Shown piece after piece: positions 34,901 through 45,232 of a DNA stretch of 64,000 nt; position 1 is the first letter of the stretch, and each line of letters starts with the position of its first letter. The translations under genes and the position numbers were made by a program. Source of the DNA: Mesostigma viride. Lineage: Eukaryota > Streptophyta > Mesostigmatophyceae > Mesostigmatales > Mesostigmataceae. The notes beneath the pieces are model-generated. The model made no database searches. It was given only the letters and a program-made list of their open reading frames with translations, and was not told the origin of the DNA. Location of the stretch: the NCBI GenBank assembly GCA_009746045.1, contig RPFO01000213.1, positions 12,958,051 through 13,022,050 on the forward strand, in the 5' to 3' direction.

Positions 34901-35175
34901 GGCTTAGGGTGGATAGTCAGACACGCATAGCCTCCAGTGGAGGTGATGCGTGCATGGCACCCACCCTGACATGGCCCCCTGGTGGCTACGCCCTTTCCCC
35001 CCACGGTTTTCTTTGTCACGGTTTCCTGTTTCCCCCGCCCCCCCCATTCCCCCTCACCCCCCTGCAGGTGAAGTTGGCCATGGCGCGCCTCAAGCACGTG
35101 CTGACAGAGCGAGCGTACGCGCAGACCAACGCGCAGCTGGTGCGCGAGAAGCTGAACATGATCAACCGCATGTAG
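28953..35175 (+). CDS. MRPL47: Mitochondrial ribosomal protein uL29m (MRPL47), 3 exons, 125 aa
   Basis: Large-subunit protein of the mitochondrial ribosome. Exons: 28953-29064, 29685-29842, 35068-35175; all junctions are GT-AG and in frame. Exon 1 has an Arg/Ala-rich, presumably cleaved mitochondrial presequence ([18 protein letters not shown]) and the family word LEEFF. Exons 1 and 2 join as [18 protein letters not shown], followed by [17 protein letters not shown], the family signature. Exon 3 ([18 protein letters not shown]) gives the C-terminal helix. The length fits plant homologues. An upstream in-frame GTG is ignored; the first ATG is at 28953. Intron 2 is 5225 bp, holds a complete hAT transposon and a G-rich minisatellite, and repeats the exon-2 donor. 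The stop is followed by a second copy of the last codons. A TGTAA polyadenylation-like signal is seen at 35517. Confidence 0.93.
29843..29915 (+). repeat. Duplicated exon-2 end plus 5' splice site
   Basis: Right after the real donor (DFGRRDK|GTGAGG), the sequence GACTTCGGCCGACACGACAAG followed by GTGAAG recurs (29870-29896). This is a second copy of exon 2's last 21 bases with a plausible donor. A further copy, GACTTTGGCCGATGCGATAA followed by GGTTAGG, lies at 33677-33702, beyond the hAT element. Confidence 0.85.
29916..29923. repeat. Target-site duplication, left copy (GAGGGGCG)
   Basis: GAGGGGCG stands immediately before the hAT end CAGTGATT. The identical octamer follows the other end at 33575-33582. 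Eight bases is the hAT signature. Confidence 0.95.
30454..32649 (+). CDS. hAT transposase, intact, 731 aa
   Basis: Cut-and-paste transposase. An N-terminal zinc finger, C61-x2-C64-x25-H90-x5-H96, probably binds the element ends. The RNase H-like core shows [10 protein letters not shown] (candidate catalytic D223), YGSDGA (D292) and C320-V-A-H323 in the hAT CxxH position. A TRWLSR tryptophan block follows near residue 390. The third acidic residue is probably E655 in [11 protein letters not shown], at the start of the C-terminal hAT dimerisation region (YPNFAKLL upstream, [20 protein letters not shown] downstream). Single open frame, no intron. The start is the first ATG, AAAATGTCG. A TGTAA signal at 32715 lies 66 bases past the stop. 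The assignment of individual catalytic residues is by analogy. Confidence 0.95.
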   Translation: MSSASSHSDLSDSDGGNGTSDTGASVPKVWDPKKDIIIKNQMKAFPWLERQGTGLATRLFCTLCKAAGEKGTAYGNNGSTRIKTQIGNEHIKRAAHARAVQFAASQQRRATGAALAGPIVSGFARQLANNGLSLSQKKLKNHFAAAWPIAVNGRPFTAYGEAICGLRFAGELLPPGADSQLVSLQGYDTNIFAKDFVGSMATVEMQRVVDKVKASPVYALTFDETTDVSKVKAMIIYVTTVDPTTWVAETDFLRLLECAGEDAQALRRTFVEGLVSADVDLDLASCVSYGSDGATVMLAANGLTNLLREEHSPFATRSHCVAHKLPLGIADAVKASPWAEQLDTLMTEVYAVFSHSAKRKREFEQLMELLEQQALAATRFAPTRWLSRSEVVDRILHILQGMQLFCEELGNHDLARRLRLYDTVFALHAYADIIGRCAELSRFFQRKDLDFTQVMPAVNGCKEALELWFGDVDSPKFGGPKLRVFLKQLDQQLDEQLGDFNAGMQFGEVRLLPGVGDYEQKCKQEAHDFMRSVVQNIDARFPDLGELDAFRVLDPKNIAGLSGADLGAYGDREMERFAERYGKPSKGRDPLVNGPKLLEEWEVAKKSWKAVGEGCKRLFDQTRESFCLQHASVYPNFAKLLCIARVQALTTVDCERGLSRLNLLKTHVRNRLDLDTCEDLMRMTIKYHDTPVTSPVAKELIDQAVATYELVNPRFKFHFRSMREVNIHVRD
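32930..33036 (-). repeat. Family-A retroelement 3' end nested in the hAT element
   Basis: Minus-strand reading has CAGGAAGTAGCTTAGAATGT, CATATGCCCC, TATGTGCTACATATACTCCC, GGAGTTATGTTCCTAATTAA. This is the last 100 bp of the ORF1-only family with a short (AATT) tail. It is 5'-truncated and shows that the hAT element itself served as a target. Confidence 0.8.
33575..33582. repeat. Target-site duplication, right copy (GAGGGGCG)
   Basis: Identical to 29916-29923 and directly abutting the right hAT terminus. Confidence 0.95.
33583..34710. repeat. G-rich minisatellite in MRPL47 intron 2
   Basis: From 33583 to 33920 there are degenerate copies of (G)ACAAGGTRAGGGG. From 33920 to 34685 there is a dense 10-bp array of GGGTAGGGGT with variants GGGTGGGGGT, GGGTTGGGGC and GCGTAGGGGC grouped in blocks. 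The plus (sense) strand is suited to G-quadruplexes. The proline/threonine-rich minus frames are artefacts. Confidence 0.95.
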
Positions 35176-35300
35176 CCAAATCAATCATGCCAAATACTTG
35201 GTCAAGCTTAGTATCACAAAAAGGGCTTGTGCGTGAGAAACTCAACATGATTGACTGCCTGTAGGCAGATGCATGTCATATACTCGATCAAGGAACCTGC
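35176..35300 (+). repeat. Diverged copy of the MRPL47 C-terminus and 3' UTR
   Basis: At 35226-35264 the words [12 protein letters not shown]-stop repeat the true ending [12 protein letters not shown]-stop (35137-35175). The following ATGCC..ATACTTGGTCAAG is echoed by ATGTC.TATACTCGATCAAG. The first nine codons differ at five third positions, all synonymous. Confidence 0.85.
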
Positions 35301-38026
35301 TATTACTACCAGGCAATTACTTGTGCCATAAGCTCGAACAGACTGAAGATCAGGTGCCTGTAGCCTCTGTACCTTCAACTATACTTGCTGGGCTGTAGGC
35401 CGGCCAACCTGGTCTAACCGGGCCCTTGAGGCATGCACATTGGTTGTCTTTTTGGGATTGTTGCAGCCGGCCACCTTTTTGACATTGTTGCAGCCGGCCA
35501 CGGCGCGTGCAGTACATGTAATGCGCTTGCTTTACAACGTGCCATATTTATTTTTGGCGAAAAATCGAAGATTGAGTTTTACTTTTCAGAACATCGTGAA
35601 TAAAAAACTCAACAGCTTCTTGCGGCACGAGAGGAACAGACGCTTATCCTCAATGGAACGTCGAAGGTAAGCAGGACTGGTGGGGGTGCCGCCTTGTCCC
35701 GTGCATGAGTGGGGAAGGCGGTGCCCACGCAGTTCTAATTTGCCTACGAGTTCCAGTTGGGTGCAAGGAAAAAGAAAAAGTTGCATGGTGTAAGAAAAAA
35801 GCTTGCTCCTGAGCTAGCTCGGCCTCACTGAAGAGGAGACTTGACCGTCTCCCCTGGCTGCTGCTCAAAACCGGATGCAGCACTACTCGGCATTAGCCAG
35901 CGCGGCGTGCGCGGTCAGTGTCCTCGCGCGCGTCGATCGGCTCGGCGTTGGGCTTCGATCTCCTGTGCAGCTTGGTGGCAATGGCATGGTCCGTGGTCGC
36001 CGTACTGGTCGCTGACTGCAGTAGGTCCGCGTACATAGGAGTGCTGCCATCGATCTGCCGGCCGGGTGTGCTGGGATGCAGCGATGGTGGCCACCGGGGC
36101 TGCGCGCTGCAATTAGTCTCTGGGACCTGCGCGGCCAGAGCCTCGGTTTGGGCGGTGATGGCGTCGAGCTTCTTGACGAGCGGGCCGCACTTGCCCTTCA
36201 CCTGATTTAGGCGAGAAACAAGTGCGCCTCAGAAGCATGCGCCTAAGAAGCCTGCGCCGCGGTCTGCAGCGCCGTTCGTGTGCTGGGGTTGAAGCTTGTG
36301 GGCGACCTAGCTTGGTTTCTGCATTGGAGACCCGGGCATCCACGGTGTCAGCATGAGCGAGGTGGTCAGCGAGGTCAGCGAATTCTGAATTCTCGGCCAG
36401 CGGCCAGGTCACGTGCTCCTCCAGCATGCCGTGTGCGGATGTCATCCTTGCTGAGGGAGGGAGCGGGTACACGTGGCTCAGGCGCGGGCCGGGGCTGGGT
36501 TGCGTAGCGCAGCAATGCGGGGTGCTTCGTTTAGCTGTCCAGAAGTGGCTGGTCATGATCGTCATGCGCCGGAGCGCCCTCTGTCGAGTGCCGAGTGGTT
36601 GAGGAGAATCGCTACGTGGTTATCGCCATCGTGATTGAAAGCCTTCCGTCATGCATAAAATTCTTGCGTTCTTGAACCAGGTACCAAAGGACCTGGTCGA
36701 CCTGTCCCGGGAACATATTTTGCCAATGGTAAAAGGAAAAGTTTTCATTGCCGGGGTAAGAGCGGATCCATTTCTGGTCGTGGCAGCCGGGTATCTTGGG
36801 CTCAGGTGAGGCAAGTGGCGATGGGTTTGCGGGTAATCCAGATGGCTGCATGGGCGAGAACAATGGTGAGTGGGTAGGGCTGGGAGCCGGAAAGGTCCTA
36901 GTTTCCAGACCGCGTTTGGCTTTCGGGGTCATCAAAGCCTGAATCCTGTCACGTGCGTAACTTTTCGATGTTGCATTTCAGCCGTAACCGGTTATATTGG
37001 CGGGTGCGTCTTGAAAAGACACATCGAATGCAAGTGATCTGACTGACTTTGGGGCTCAGGCGCAAAAGTTCTGAGCGCCGCCGTCAGCTATATACCGCCG
37101 TTCAGATATGCACTGTTGCTTTTCCATGCACATGTGTTCATTTTCTCGGCATCAATCACCCGATCTGTAGGAAGACCTGCATGAAGGAAGACAGATGCAT
37201 GGTAACAAACAAAAAACTTAACGGAAAATACCAAAAACTAGGAAGGAAAAAGAAAACACGCACACGGAGGGGTTAAAAGAAAAAGTAAGAAGCATGTAAT
37301 CTGTTAATGTGATACTGGACACCCGTGACGACGGTCATCAATGAGATTGATCATTGGCGTTGCGAAGCTCACTTGTAACTCCGCTACTAAATAACATCCG
37401 TCGCAATTGAATAACATCATTGATTGTCTATAATTACGATCGATCACATTTCTTTTCTGCATTCTTTTGCTGTCTAGTTTTGCCTGAAAGCATGTCGCCA
37501 TCGCCAGAGCTCCGCACTGCATGGGTATACGAACTGTGTACCAGTCAGTTTTCACGGCACGGACAGATTTACCGCACATGTTTTTCGGCACTGGGACCAT
37601 CACCATAAGTCATGTAGCATGCATGAATTCACAATCGGAAGGAATGGTGGTGGGGACCGAGTTGAAGTACCAATTGTGCAGAAAAAAAATTTTATGAGCT
37701 TGGAAGAACATAGGGTTACCGCAGGAATATTCTGATCAGGCACTCTCTGATCAGGAATATGTTTAGAGGAGGGTCTTACAACAGCCAGGAGCTACCTGAC
37801 AGGTAAAACTGTCATTTCCACCCTGTTGTCTCTTTGATACCCACCCTAGAACCCTTCCTTCCCCGTGGAGATATTATTTTGCCAAAATCAGCTGGATCAC
37901 CAGATCTGCTTTGATAACAGGTGGCCAGGCCCTGGATGGGCACTGGGACAGCAGGGCCACCTTGCCCTGACAAAGGCTGTACATCTAGAGGACCATAGCC
38001 CCTAGCTGGCCAGCAGGGCCGGCCCA
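35301..38026. other. Intergenic between converging MRPL47 and PPR genes
   Basis: No convincing gene. There is a 28-bp tandem pair at about 35450-35502 (ATTGTTGCAGCCGGCCAC twice). An exon-like stretch at 35588-35668 lies between TTTTCAG and GTAAGC, but I could not attach it to anything. The minus strand at 36935-35890 has several frames with a coiled-coil-like piece (LADHLAHADTVDARVSNAETKL) and YADLLQSATST, possibly a decayed retroelement ORF1; this is weak. A TGTAA signal on the minus strand at 37780 lies about 250 bases after the PPR stop. Confidence 0.45.
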
Positions 38027-41000
38027 TTACCGCACCACCAAACCCTCCAACTCCTTGGCAAACTCAGCATCCAACGTCCGACCTGCCCGGCGGCACGCCG
38101 ACCTCACCAGGGGCAGCAGCTGCACGGGTATTCCTCCCCCCGCATTGCCCTGCTTCTGCGCCTGCCCCTGGGCCTGGGCCTGGGCCTGGGCGGCCGGTAC
38201 CTTCCTCGTGCGTGCCGCCAACGCCCCCTGATCCTCCCCAGCCGCCGCCATGTCGAGCACCCTCTGTAGGTGCGCCCGCAGGCCCGCCAGGTCCCCCCTG
38301 GCCATCAGCGCCGCTGCCACCGCCGCGTGGACGCCACTGCGCGCGTCCAGCAGCGCCCCCTCCCTCGTGTCATGGCCCCGCAGCGGCAGAGCGGCGCCTG
38401 CTGCCGACGAGCTTCCAGCGTCCGTCACCAGCTGCGCCATCAGGCGGTGGTAGAGCAGCGCGCGCTGAGCCCCGTCCGGCGTGGCCCCGCTGCTGGCACC
38501 CGTGGCACCAAGGGAGGCATCCATGACGTCGCCGGCAGAGGGACCAGCGGGCCGCGCCGCATGCACCTTGACCAGCGCTGCGTACGTGAGCGGCCCAGGG
38601 ACTAACCCAGCCACACGCATCTCGGCTTCCACCCCCATCGCGCGCGCCAGCAATGAACGATCCTCCTCCCCACCGCCTGCCCCCCCTGCGGCTCCATCCA
38701 CCTCTCCCTGGCCCCCACCGGCGGCTCCGCCCCTCGCCAGAACCTGACAGCTGGCGACCGCGGAGGCAAAGCAACCCTCAGTAGGCGGCAGCCCCCTGCC
38801 AACCACCCAGCGGTCGACCACCTCCCAGGCGGCCCTGGCAACCGCCCTGGCGTCCTCCGCGTCCCTGGCCGTGTCACGGACGTGCCAGCTGGCAGGCACC
38901 CTGGCCGCCTCCTCCGCGCCCTCCTGCTCCTGCGCCTGGACCTTGCCCACCATGACCTCTGCGCCGCCACTACTGCTGCCTTCTGCACCTGTGCTTGCGC
39001 CGCTACTGCCGTCCTGTGCCCCCGACTCGGCACCGACCCGTGGCGGGTAGCCACGCCCGTAGTCCGCCACGTCCTCGGCCCACACAGCAAAACCCTCCAG
39101 CACCTCCGCACAGGTTCGCAGCTCAAACGACTTGCTGCCTGAATCCGATGACGAGGAGGGCTCCCGCAGCGACCCATCCAGCCAACGCAGGGCGTCGGGC
39201 GCGCGCCCCTCCCGCGCGTACAAGCGCGCCGCCGCCGCCGCAACCACTGCCGGCAAGGGAGACGGGGAGCTGCCGCCCGCCTGGGCCCCACCCTGCAGGG
39301 CGGCTGAGGCGGCTGCCAGTACCTCCTCGGCCCTAGCCACGTCCCTCTGCAGCGAATACGCGTCCACAAGCGCAGCCCAAGCGGTTGCCGGCATGACCGC
39401 CCCCACGTCCCTGGCAGGCAGTGACGCACCCCGTGCCCCCTCGCCAGCCACCAGCCCTCCCGGTGCGCCAGCGCCAACGTTACTGCGCCCCGATGACGTC
39501 ACGCCCAGCGAAATCAGCAGCGGGTCCCACAGCGCCGTCGCCGCTGCGCCGGCTGACATCGTCGCCTCCTTTTGGCGGACCGAGCCAACCCAGCTTCCCT
39601 GCTCGCGGCGCCGGCCGATGGCCACGTGCGCCTGCATGACGGCCTCCAGGGTGGCCGGTGAGGCGGCCCGGGGTCCCAGGCGCTGCAGCCTCGCCAGGGA
39701 CGCCCACGCCCTCTGCGAGGTGTGGGCGCCTCCATATCCCCCAGCTGCACCGTGGGCCAGGGCCGTCGCCACGCGGTTGCGAGTGCTATTGCGGCACCAG
39801 GCGTTATAGGGAGGCGACGTCAGCGCGGCGATGGCAGCATCAGCGGTGACCGCGCCGGCGTGGCGTTCGAAAGCAGCCAGTGCGTGATCGGCCATCCCCT
39901 GCCCCTCCTGCGGCAGGTTGCCCACAGACAGGCAGACGCTAACGACAGCATCAAGCACCGAGCCGGTGACGTTTGCCGGCGGGTGGGTGAGGAGAGGCAT
40001 TTCACGGGCCATGTCCAGCGCCAGCTGTCCCAGGGGGTGGCCAAGCGACACCCCCCCCACCGCCACCCATGAGCCTCCTTTGTTGCCGCGACCCCCCTCG
40101 AGGCGTCGGCTCGCCGCACGGATCAGCTGCTCGTGCTCGCGCGTGATGTGCTTGGCTGGGGGCGCCGGGGGAAGGGACGCGCGCAAGGTAGCCATGGTGT
40201 CCGTCACTGCACTGCGGCACCCTGGCAAACCCAGGCCGCGGATCATGCTGCGGTAGACGTGGCCGTCCGGGCGCACGCCGCGGCGCAACATGGCGGCCAG
40301 CACCTCGCCCAGCTCGTCGCCCCTGCCGGCATCCACCAGGGTGGCCACCAGTGGGCGGTAGATGCTCACGTCAGACAGCGCCTGCTGCCGCCCGGCGGGC
40401 GCCTTTCCCTTATTTTGGACCGAGAGCTGGCCCCCCCCGATGCCCGCTGTGAGGTGGCCGTACACGCGCAGCAACGCATCGACGTTGGCTGCAGCGTGGC
40501 AGCCCCTGAACAGTGCGGCGTACGTGCGGGCGCCCGGCTCACTGCCGTCGGATTCGAACTGGTCCAGCAGGGCAAGCGCGCGGGTGACCTGGCAGGGTGA
40601 CAGGGTGGGGGTGGGGGGAGGAGCGTTGCATCAATGGGTGATTTGGTCGTTCAGTTTTGGCGCGTTCTTAAGGGGGGAAATAGAATCACAGAGCTACATG
40701 CCCGTGTGCACTTCCACGCTGGCACAGGCTGCAGAGGGATATCGCAGATGGATTAGGAATGCTCAGAACGCAGGACGCAGATGCCAGCAGCCATAAATAC
40801 ATGGACTGCCCCCGACACTCGAAGTGCAGCAACAAAATAGTATGACCTTTCCCTTCACTCTCACCACGCAGCCACGAACACACGATCCACACACAGCGCA
40901 TTACCTGCCCCCTCATGCTGACCCCACAGCCACGAACACAACATCAGCCCCTTGCCTGCTCATCGGTGCGGCATGCCGACAGGGCCGCGCTGACGGACGC

Positions 41001-44000
41001 AAGGTCGGGGCTGATCCCCCCCGCGCGCATCTGGTCCACCACGGCGAGCGCGGCGTCCATGCCTTGGCTGATGGCGGTCGCGAGCACCAGCTGGTTGTGC
41101 CTGCCAGGGTGCAGGGGCAAGAGTTAGGCGGGGCAGGGTAGGTCACTATGTGAGCGAGGGGAGTATACACGGACGCCTGGAGCATTCCATGACACGGGTT
41201 CTTCACAGGGGATGCAGGAACACCACAAGGGCTGCTACCCCCCTTCGTCAATATCATGCGACAGCGGTATTGCAAGATAATAATTATAGTAATAATATAT
41301 CTGTATTGCAATATAATAATTATAGTAATAACAATAACGGTATTGCAATATAATAATTATAGTAATAATAATAACGGTATTGCAAAATAATAATTATAGT
41401 AATAATAATAACGGTATTGCAATTATAAGATAATCCCGGCGGAGCCCGTTTTCGGAAGAACCCCAAAGGTTCGCCGAAAGGGCGAAGCCAATTTAGTTGG
41501 AGAGGTGCGCAAAAAGGGGATGCGCGATAAGCGTTACCATTGGAAGAAACTAGCCGACGTAGGATCTTCCTTTAAAATTATTTCTTCTGCGGCTGTAACG
41601 GTACGGCCAGTTAGAAAAGGTCCGGTTTGTGGGCAAACTTCAACCTGCGCGTCGACCATCCACCAAATTTTGTCCCCGAATTGGATGCAAACGGCTAGTT
41701 GAGTTTGATGCAAACGGCTAGTTGAATTTGATGCAAACGGCTCGTTGAATTTGTTCCTATTCGCAGGCATAAGGCTGGTGTTGCCGCGGGGGGGGGGGGT
41801 GACTGGGTGCGAATGCTCTTCCAAAATTGGGGCTTCGCCGACGAAAGCCTTAACATGAGAGTTCCACCGCACGTTACTTGATAATATTATAATAACAGTA
41901 TTACAATAGTTCAATAAGGGATCCAGAGCAACGAGAGGGCTCGACCGAGGGAAATAAAAAGCCCATGAGGCGTGAGCAAGGAAAAAGACCGCCCGAGTGC
42001 ACACGGAAAATAAGTATCACGCGACAACGGCATTGCAAAGTAGACAACAAACGCGAGCAAGAAGAAAAGACTGCCCGAGTGCACACGTACTGCGGGAGCT
42101 GGATGGCCAGCCCGTCCTCCTTCATCATGGCCATGAGCGCCCGCACCGCCGCCGTGTCGCCCTCCTTTGCACACAGGTCCATCGCCTGGGTGTACAGGGG
42201 CACGTTCATGGCGCCCTGGGACGCGGCCCGCACGTGCTGCACCAGGGCAAGCACGCTGGGCTCCTCCTTGCCGCCCTCCTTGGCTCGCGGACGGGGCAGG
42301 GCCGGGGTGGCGGCCTGGGAGCATGGCCGTTACCAGCCACAAGAAGACCACGCATGACAACACGACCATGTCGGTGAGCCGTCTACGACAACGACGCGGG
42401 GGCACATATGCAGAACGTGTGTCAGGGCGTGGTTGTGCTGCGACCTTCTGTGGCGTGTGCTGCAGTTTCTCCCTAGGGGCAGAGGGTGGTTCGAGACACC
42501 GTCCATACCAGAACTAGACGTGGACTGGCTCAACATACGCAGCCTGACAAGTCAGGGAGACCCTGACATGTGACGTGTGCGTGTGCGTGTGCGTGTGCGT
42601 GTGCGTGTGCGTGTGCGTGTGCGTGTGCGTGTGCGTGTGCGTGTGCATGTGTGTGCGCGCGCGTGAGCCCACGTGCACGTTTCTGTCAATACCAAAGGGG
42701 AATCCAACCACACCATGGGGGAAGTCCAACCACGTGCAGAAATTGCCTTGCGAGGCAGCAGTTGACAAACGCACGCAGCGCTTGTTCCCTAAACACACCC
42801 CGAGACGTGCCACGCGTCCTCTCCCCCCCTCCCCCCCCATGGAACAACGTGGCAGCGCATGCCCTTGGATCGCGCCATCTTTCATCCATGCCCTTGGATC
42901 GCGCCATGTCTCATCCATGCCCTTGGATCGCGCCATGTCTCATCCATGCCCTTGGATCGCGCCATGTCTCATCCATGCCCTTGGATCGCGCCATGTCTCA
43001 TCCATGCCCTTGGATCGCGCCATGCTTCATCCATGCCCTTGGATCGCGCCATGCTTCATCCATGCCCATGGATCGCGCCATCTTTCATCCCCCCGCCCGC
43101 GCCTTTGCTTCATGTCCCCGCTCAGGGCCGCACGTACCCTTACGAGGTTGCGTGGCTCATCAACACATGGCACAACGGGTGGCCCATCAACACATGGCTA
43201 AACGGGTGGCCCATCGACACATGGCACAACAGGTGGCCCATCGCCACATGGCACAACGGGTGGCCCATCGCCACATGGCACAACGGGTGGCCCATCGACA
43301 CATGGCACAACGGGTGGCCCATCGACACATGGCACAACGGGTGGCCCATCGACACATGGCACAAAGGGTGGCCCGTCAACACATGGCTAAACGGGTGGCC
43401 CATCAACACATGGCTAAAAGGGTGGCCCATCGCCACATGGCACAACGGGTGGCCCGTCAACACATGGCACAACGGGTGGCCCATGGCCACATGGCTAAAC
43501 GGGTGGCCCATCGCCACATGGCTTAAAGGGTGGCCCATCGACGCATGGCTTAACGCTTGGTCACCCCGTGCCTGCATGCAAGTTCATACACACGCGCCAT
43601 CAAGCCCGCCCCAACGCACCGCCCGCGACTCGGTCCACTGCCGCCCGTCCCTCATCGCACCCAGGATGTCTGAGACAGCCTTGCCCACTTGGGCGCCTGC
43701 GCCCTCCTCCCTGAACACGCCGCGCTCCAGCGCCGTCTGTGTGTATGGGCGGGCATGTGGGGGTGGCGTGTGGGGGGGCAGGGGGGGCATATGCGGGGGG
43801 GACATATGTGGGTGGGGTTGTGCTGAGAAGGACCGGCGATGGTCGGCGCCCCGAAGACCAGCCGTCATTGTCATGTCGATCGAATATGGGATCCATGCAA
43901 AGGGCGATTGCGTCTAATAAGGGGATGCGGCTGGAAACCGGATTGCTCTCTCACATGGCCACGCAACCATCGCTTTCCAGATGGCCACGCAGCCATCGCT

Positions 44001-45232
44001 TCCCACATGGCCACGCAACCATCGCATTGCAACGCAACCACTGGAGCAGGCTGGGCTAATCCAAGTCGCGTACGCGTGACAGGTGCAAGTCGCGTACGCG
44101 TGACAGATGCAAGCCGCGTACAGGGCTTGACAGATACAGGCCGCGTACTCGCGCGACAGCCGACCACGTGCCAGCAGGGATGCGGCGTGGCCGTGACGGA
44201 TGCCAGTGGGGGCGAGGCCATGGGGGAGAACAGGGCCACAAACCCTAGTTGCAGGGACACCGAGGGCAAGGAAGTGCTCCCCTTGAGAGCTACATCCCTG
44301 GTACCTCTTCACCGGCACGAACAATGCCCCACTAGCAAGCCGAGAGCGCGACGCAAACAGCCAAACAAGCCCGCCGCAAGGAGACCAGCAGAGTGGGGGT
44401 CCTGGGTTTAGGGTTCAGGTTTCGGGTTAAGCGATTAGGGTTTAGGATCAGGTTTCAGGGTTCAAGGATCAGGGTACTGGGTTCAAAGTTTAGGCACGCA
44501 GGTGGATAAGGCAGGTACCTTCAGGTGGTCCCAGGCCAGCCCAATCTCCCCCCTGGCGGCCAGCCCCCGCACGAGCAGCCCCCAGCCGGAGGGGAAGAGC
44601 AGGCCTCCTTTCTGCGCCGCCTCTGCCGCTTCCAGCAGCCGCGCGATGGGCGCGTGGCTAGCAGGGCTGCCCAGGCGGGAGAACAGGGCCTCCACCTCCT
44701 TGCGCGTCCACTGCTGCCTCCCGCTACCGCTGGACCCCGCCACCGCCGCTGAGGCTGCCCACTCCTGCAGGTCCTTCAGGCACGCCGCCACGGTCATGCG
44801 TGCTGGCCGCTGGTTCCCAGCAGGTGCTGCCGCGGCCGCGGAATGCAGTGTTGCCACCTGTCCCGGCACTGGCAGGGTTGGCCGGGCTGCCAAAGTGGAA
44901 AGGGCCGCTGGGTACACCAAGGAACGCTTGAGGCCAGCAGGGAGCCCTGCTGAGGTGGACAAGGCAAGACACGCGCCGTGGCCTTCATGGGCCATGTCGA
45001 CAGCGCCACGCCCGGCGAGAGGAAGCATGCGACCGTCAGTGATGATGCTGTTGGTGCCGCGGAATCGAGGCGTGCTGTGCATCGCGGATGCCCATTGTGA
45101 CTGATACTCCGAGGAGGAAAGCACCGGCGACGTCGCGCCAGTATCCGTGGATACGCCGCTGCGTGTGCGAGCCCGCCGGGCAGCAGCCCAAGCCCGCCGG
45201 CCCAGCGGTCGAGCCAACGCCAGCATACCCAT
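38027..45232 (-). CDS. Pentatricopeptide-repeat protein, 5 exons, about 1253 aa
   Basis: Helical-repeat RNA-binding protein, most likely organellar. Exons: 45232-44519, 43736-43620, 42314-42091, 41100-40956, 40588-38027; frame is kept throughout. The start at MGMLALARPLGRRAWAAARRARTRSG gives a typical transit peptide; an ATG ten codons upstream is also possible. PPR-like units include NVPLYTQAMDLCAKEGDTAA, DAALAVVDQMRAGGISPDL, GARTYAALFRGCHAAANVDA, SIYRPLVATLVDAGRGDELG (followed by RGVRPDGHVYRSMIRG), TAWAALVDAYSLQRDVARAE and PLTYAALVKVHAA. They are separated by Ala/Gly/Ser-rich spacers. No SMR, DYW or NYN domain is seen. Intron 4 would be GC-AG (CAG|GCAAGG). Introns 1-3 carry tandem repeats and an AT-rich insertion. 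P-class by content; the target RNA is unknown. Confidence 0.88.
41248..42040. repeat. AT-rich, organelle-like insertion in PPR intron 3
   Basis: Four to five copies of a unit of about 37 bp (CGGTATTGCAATATAATAAT plus TATAGTAATAATAATAA) at 41262-41435. Next comes CCCGGCGGAGCCCG and GGTTCGCCGAAAGGGCGAAG, which look like the short dispersed repeats of chlorophyte organelle genomes. Three copies of GATGCAAACGGCTAGTTGAA lie at 41685-41750. Related words (ATCAYGCGACARCGGYATTG) stand at both ends, 41252 and 42013. Composition differs sharply from the neighbours. Confidence 0.55.
42091..42091 (-). other. PPR exon-3 donor next to a direct repeat
   Basis: The donor GTACGTGTGCAC lies in a 30-bp stretch (42057-42090, GAGCAAGAAGAAAAGACTGC then CCGAGTGCACACG). 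That stretch recurs at 41974-42006 inside the intron, so a second copy of the intron start exists about 80 bp downstream on the gene strand. Confidence 0.5.
42574..42655. repeat. (TGTGCG)n hexamer in PPR intron 2
   Basis: About 12 GTGTGC units in perfect register. Confidence 0.95.
42862..43093. repeat. 29-bp tandem array, 8 copies, PPR intron 2
   Basis: Unit CCCTTGGATCGCGCCATGTC followed by TCATCCATG, with C/T changes in the centre. There are no spacers, so it is not a CRISPR. Confidence 0.95.
43155..43560. repeat. 27-bp tandem array, about 15 copies, PPR intron 2
   Basis: Unit ACACATGGCACAACGGGTGG then CCCATCA. The period is divisible by three, which explains the open repeat-peptide frames on both strands (HMAQRVAHR, PLCHVSMGH). 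Confidence 0.95.
43950..44155. repeat. Two short tandem arrays in PPR intron 1
   Basis: Three copies of about 30 bp (ATGGCCACGCAACCATCGC...) at 43957-44035. Four copies of about 28 bp built on CAAGTCGCGTACGCGTGACAG at 44068-44155. Confidence 0.85.
44401..44490. repeat. Degenerate telomere-like tract in PPR intron 1
   Basis: GGGTTTAGGGTTCAGG, GATTAGGGTTTAGG, TTTCAGGGTTCAAGG and similar. Several words equal the plant/algal telomere unit TTTAGGG, others are one base off. Confidence 0.6.

Noticed and set aside
37304-37606. 100-codon minus frame
   Set aside because: No recognisable motif, no codon bias like the neighbouring genes, no splice context.
38212-40256. Multiple plus-strand frames of 70-225 codons
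   Set aside because: Antisense shadows of the PPR gene's last exon in very GC-rich sequence.
42862-43560. Regularly spaced 29-bp and 27-bp repeats, CRISPR-like at first sight
   Set aside because: Units abut with no unique spacers, lie in a eukaryotic intron, and vary inside the unit.
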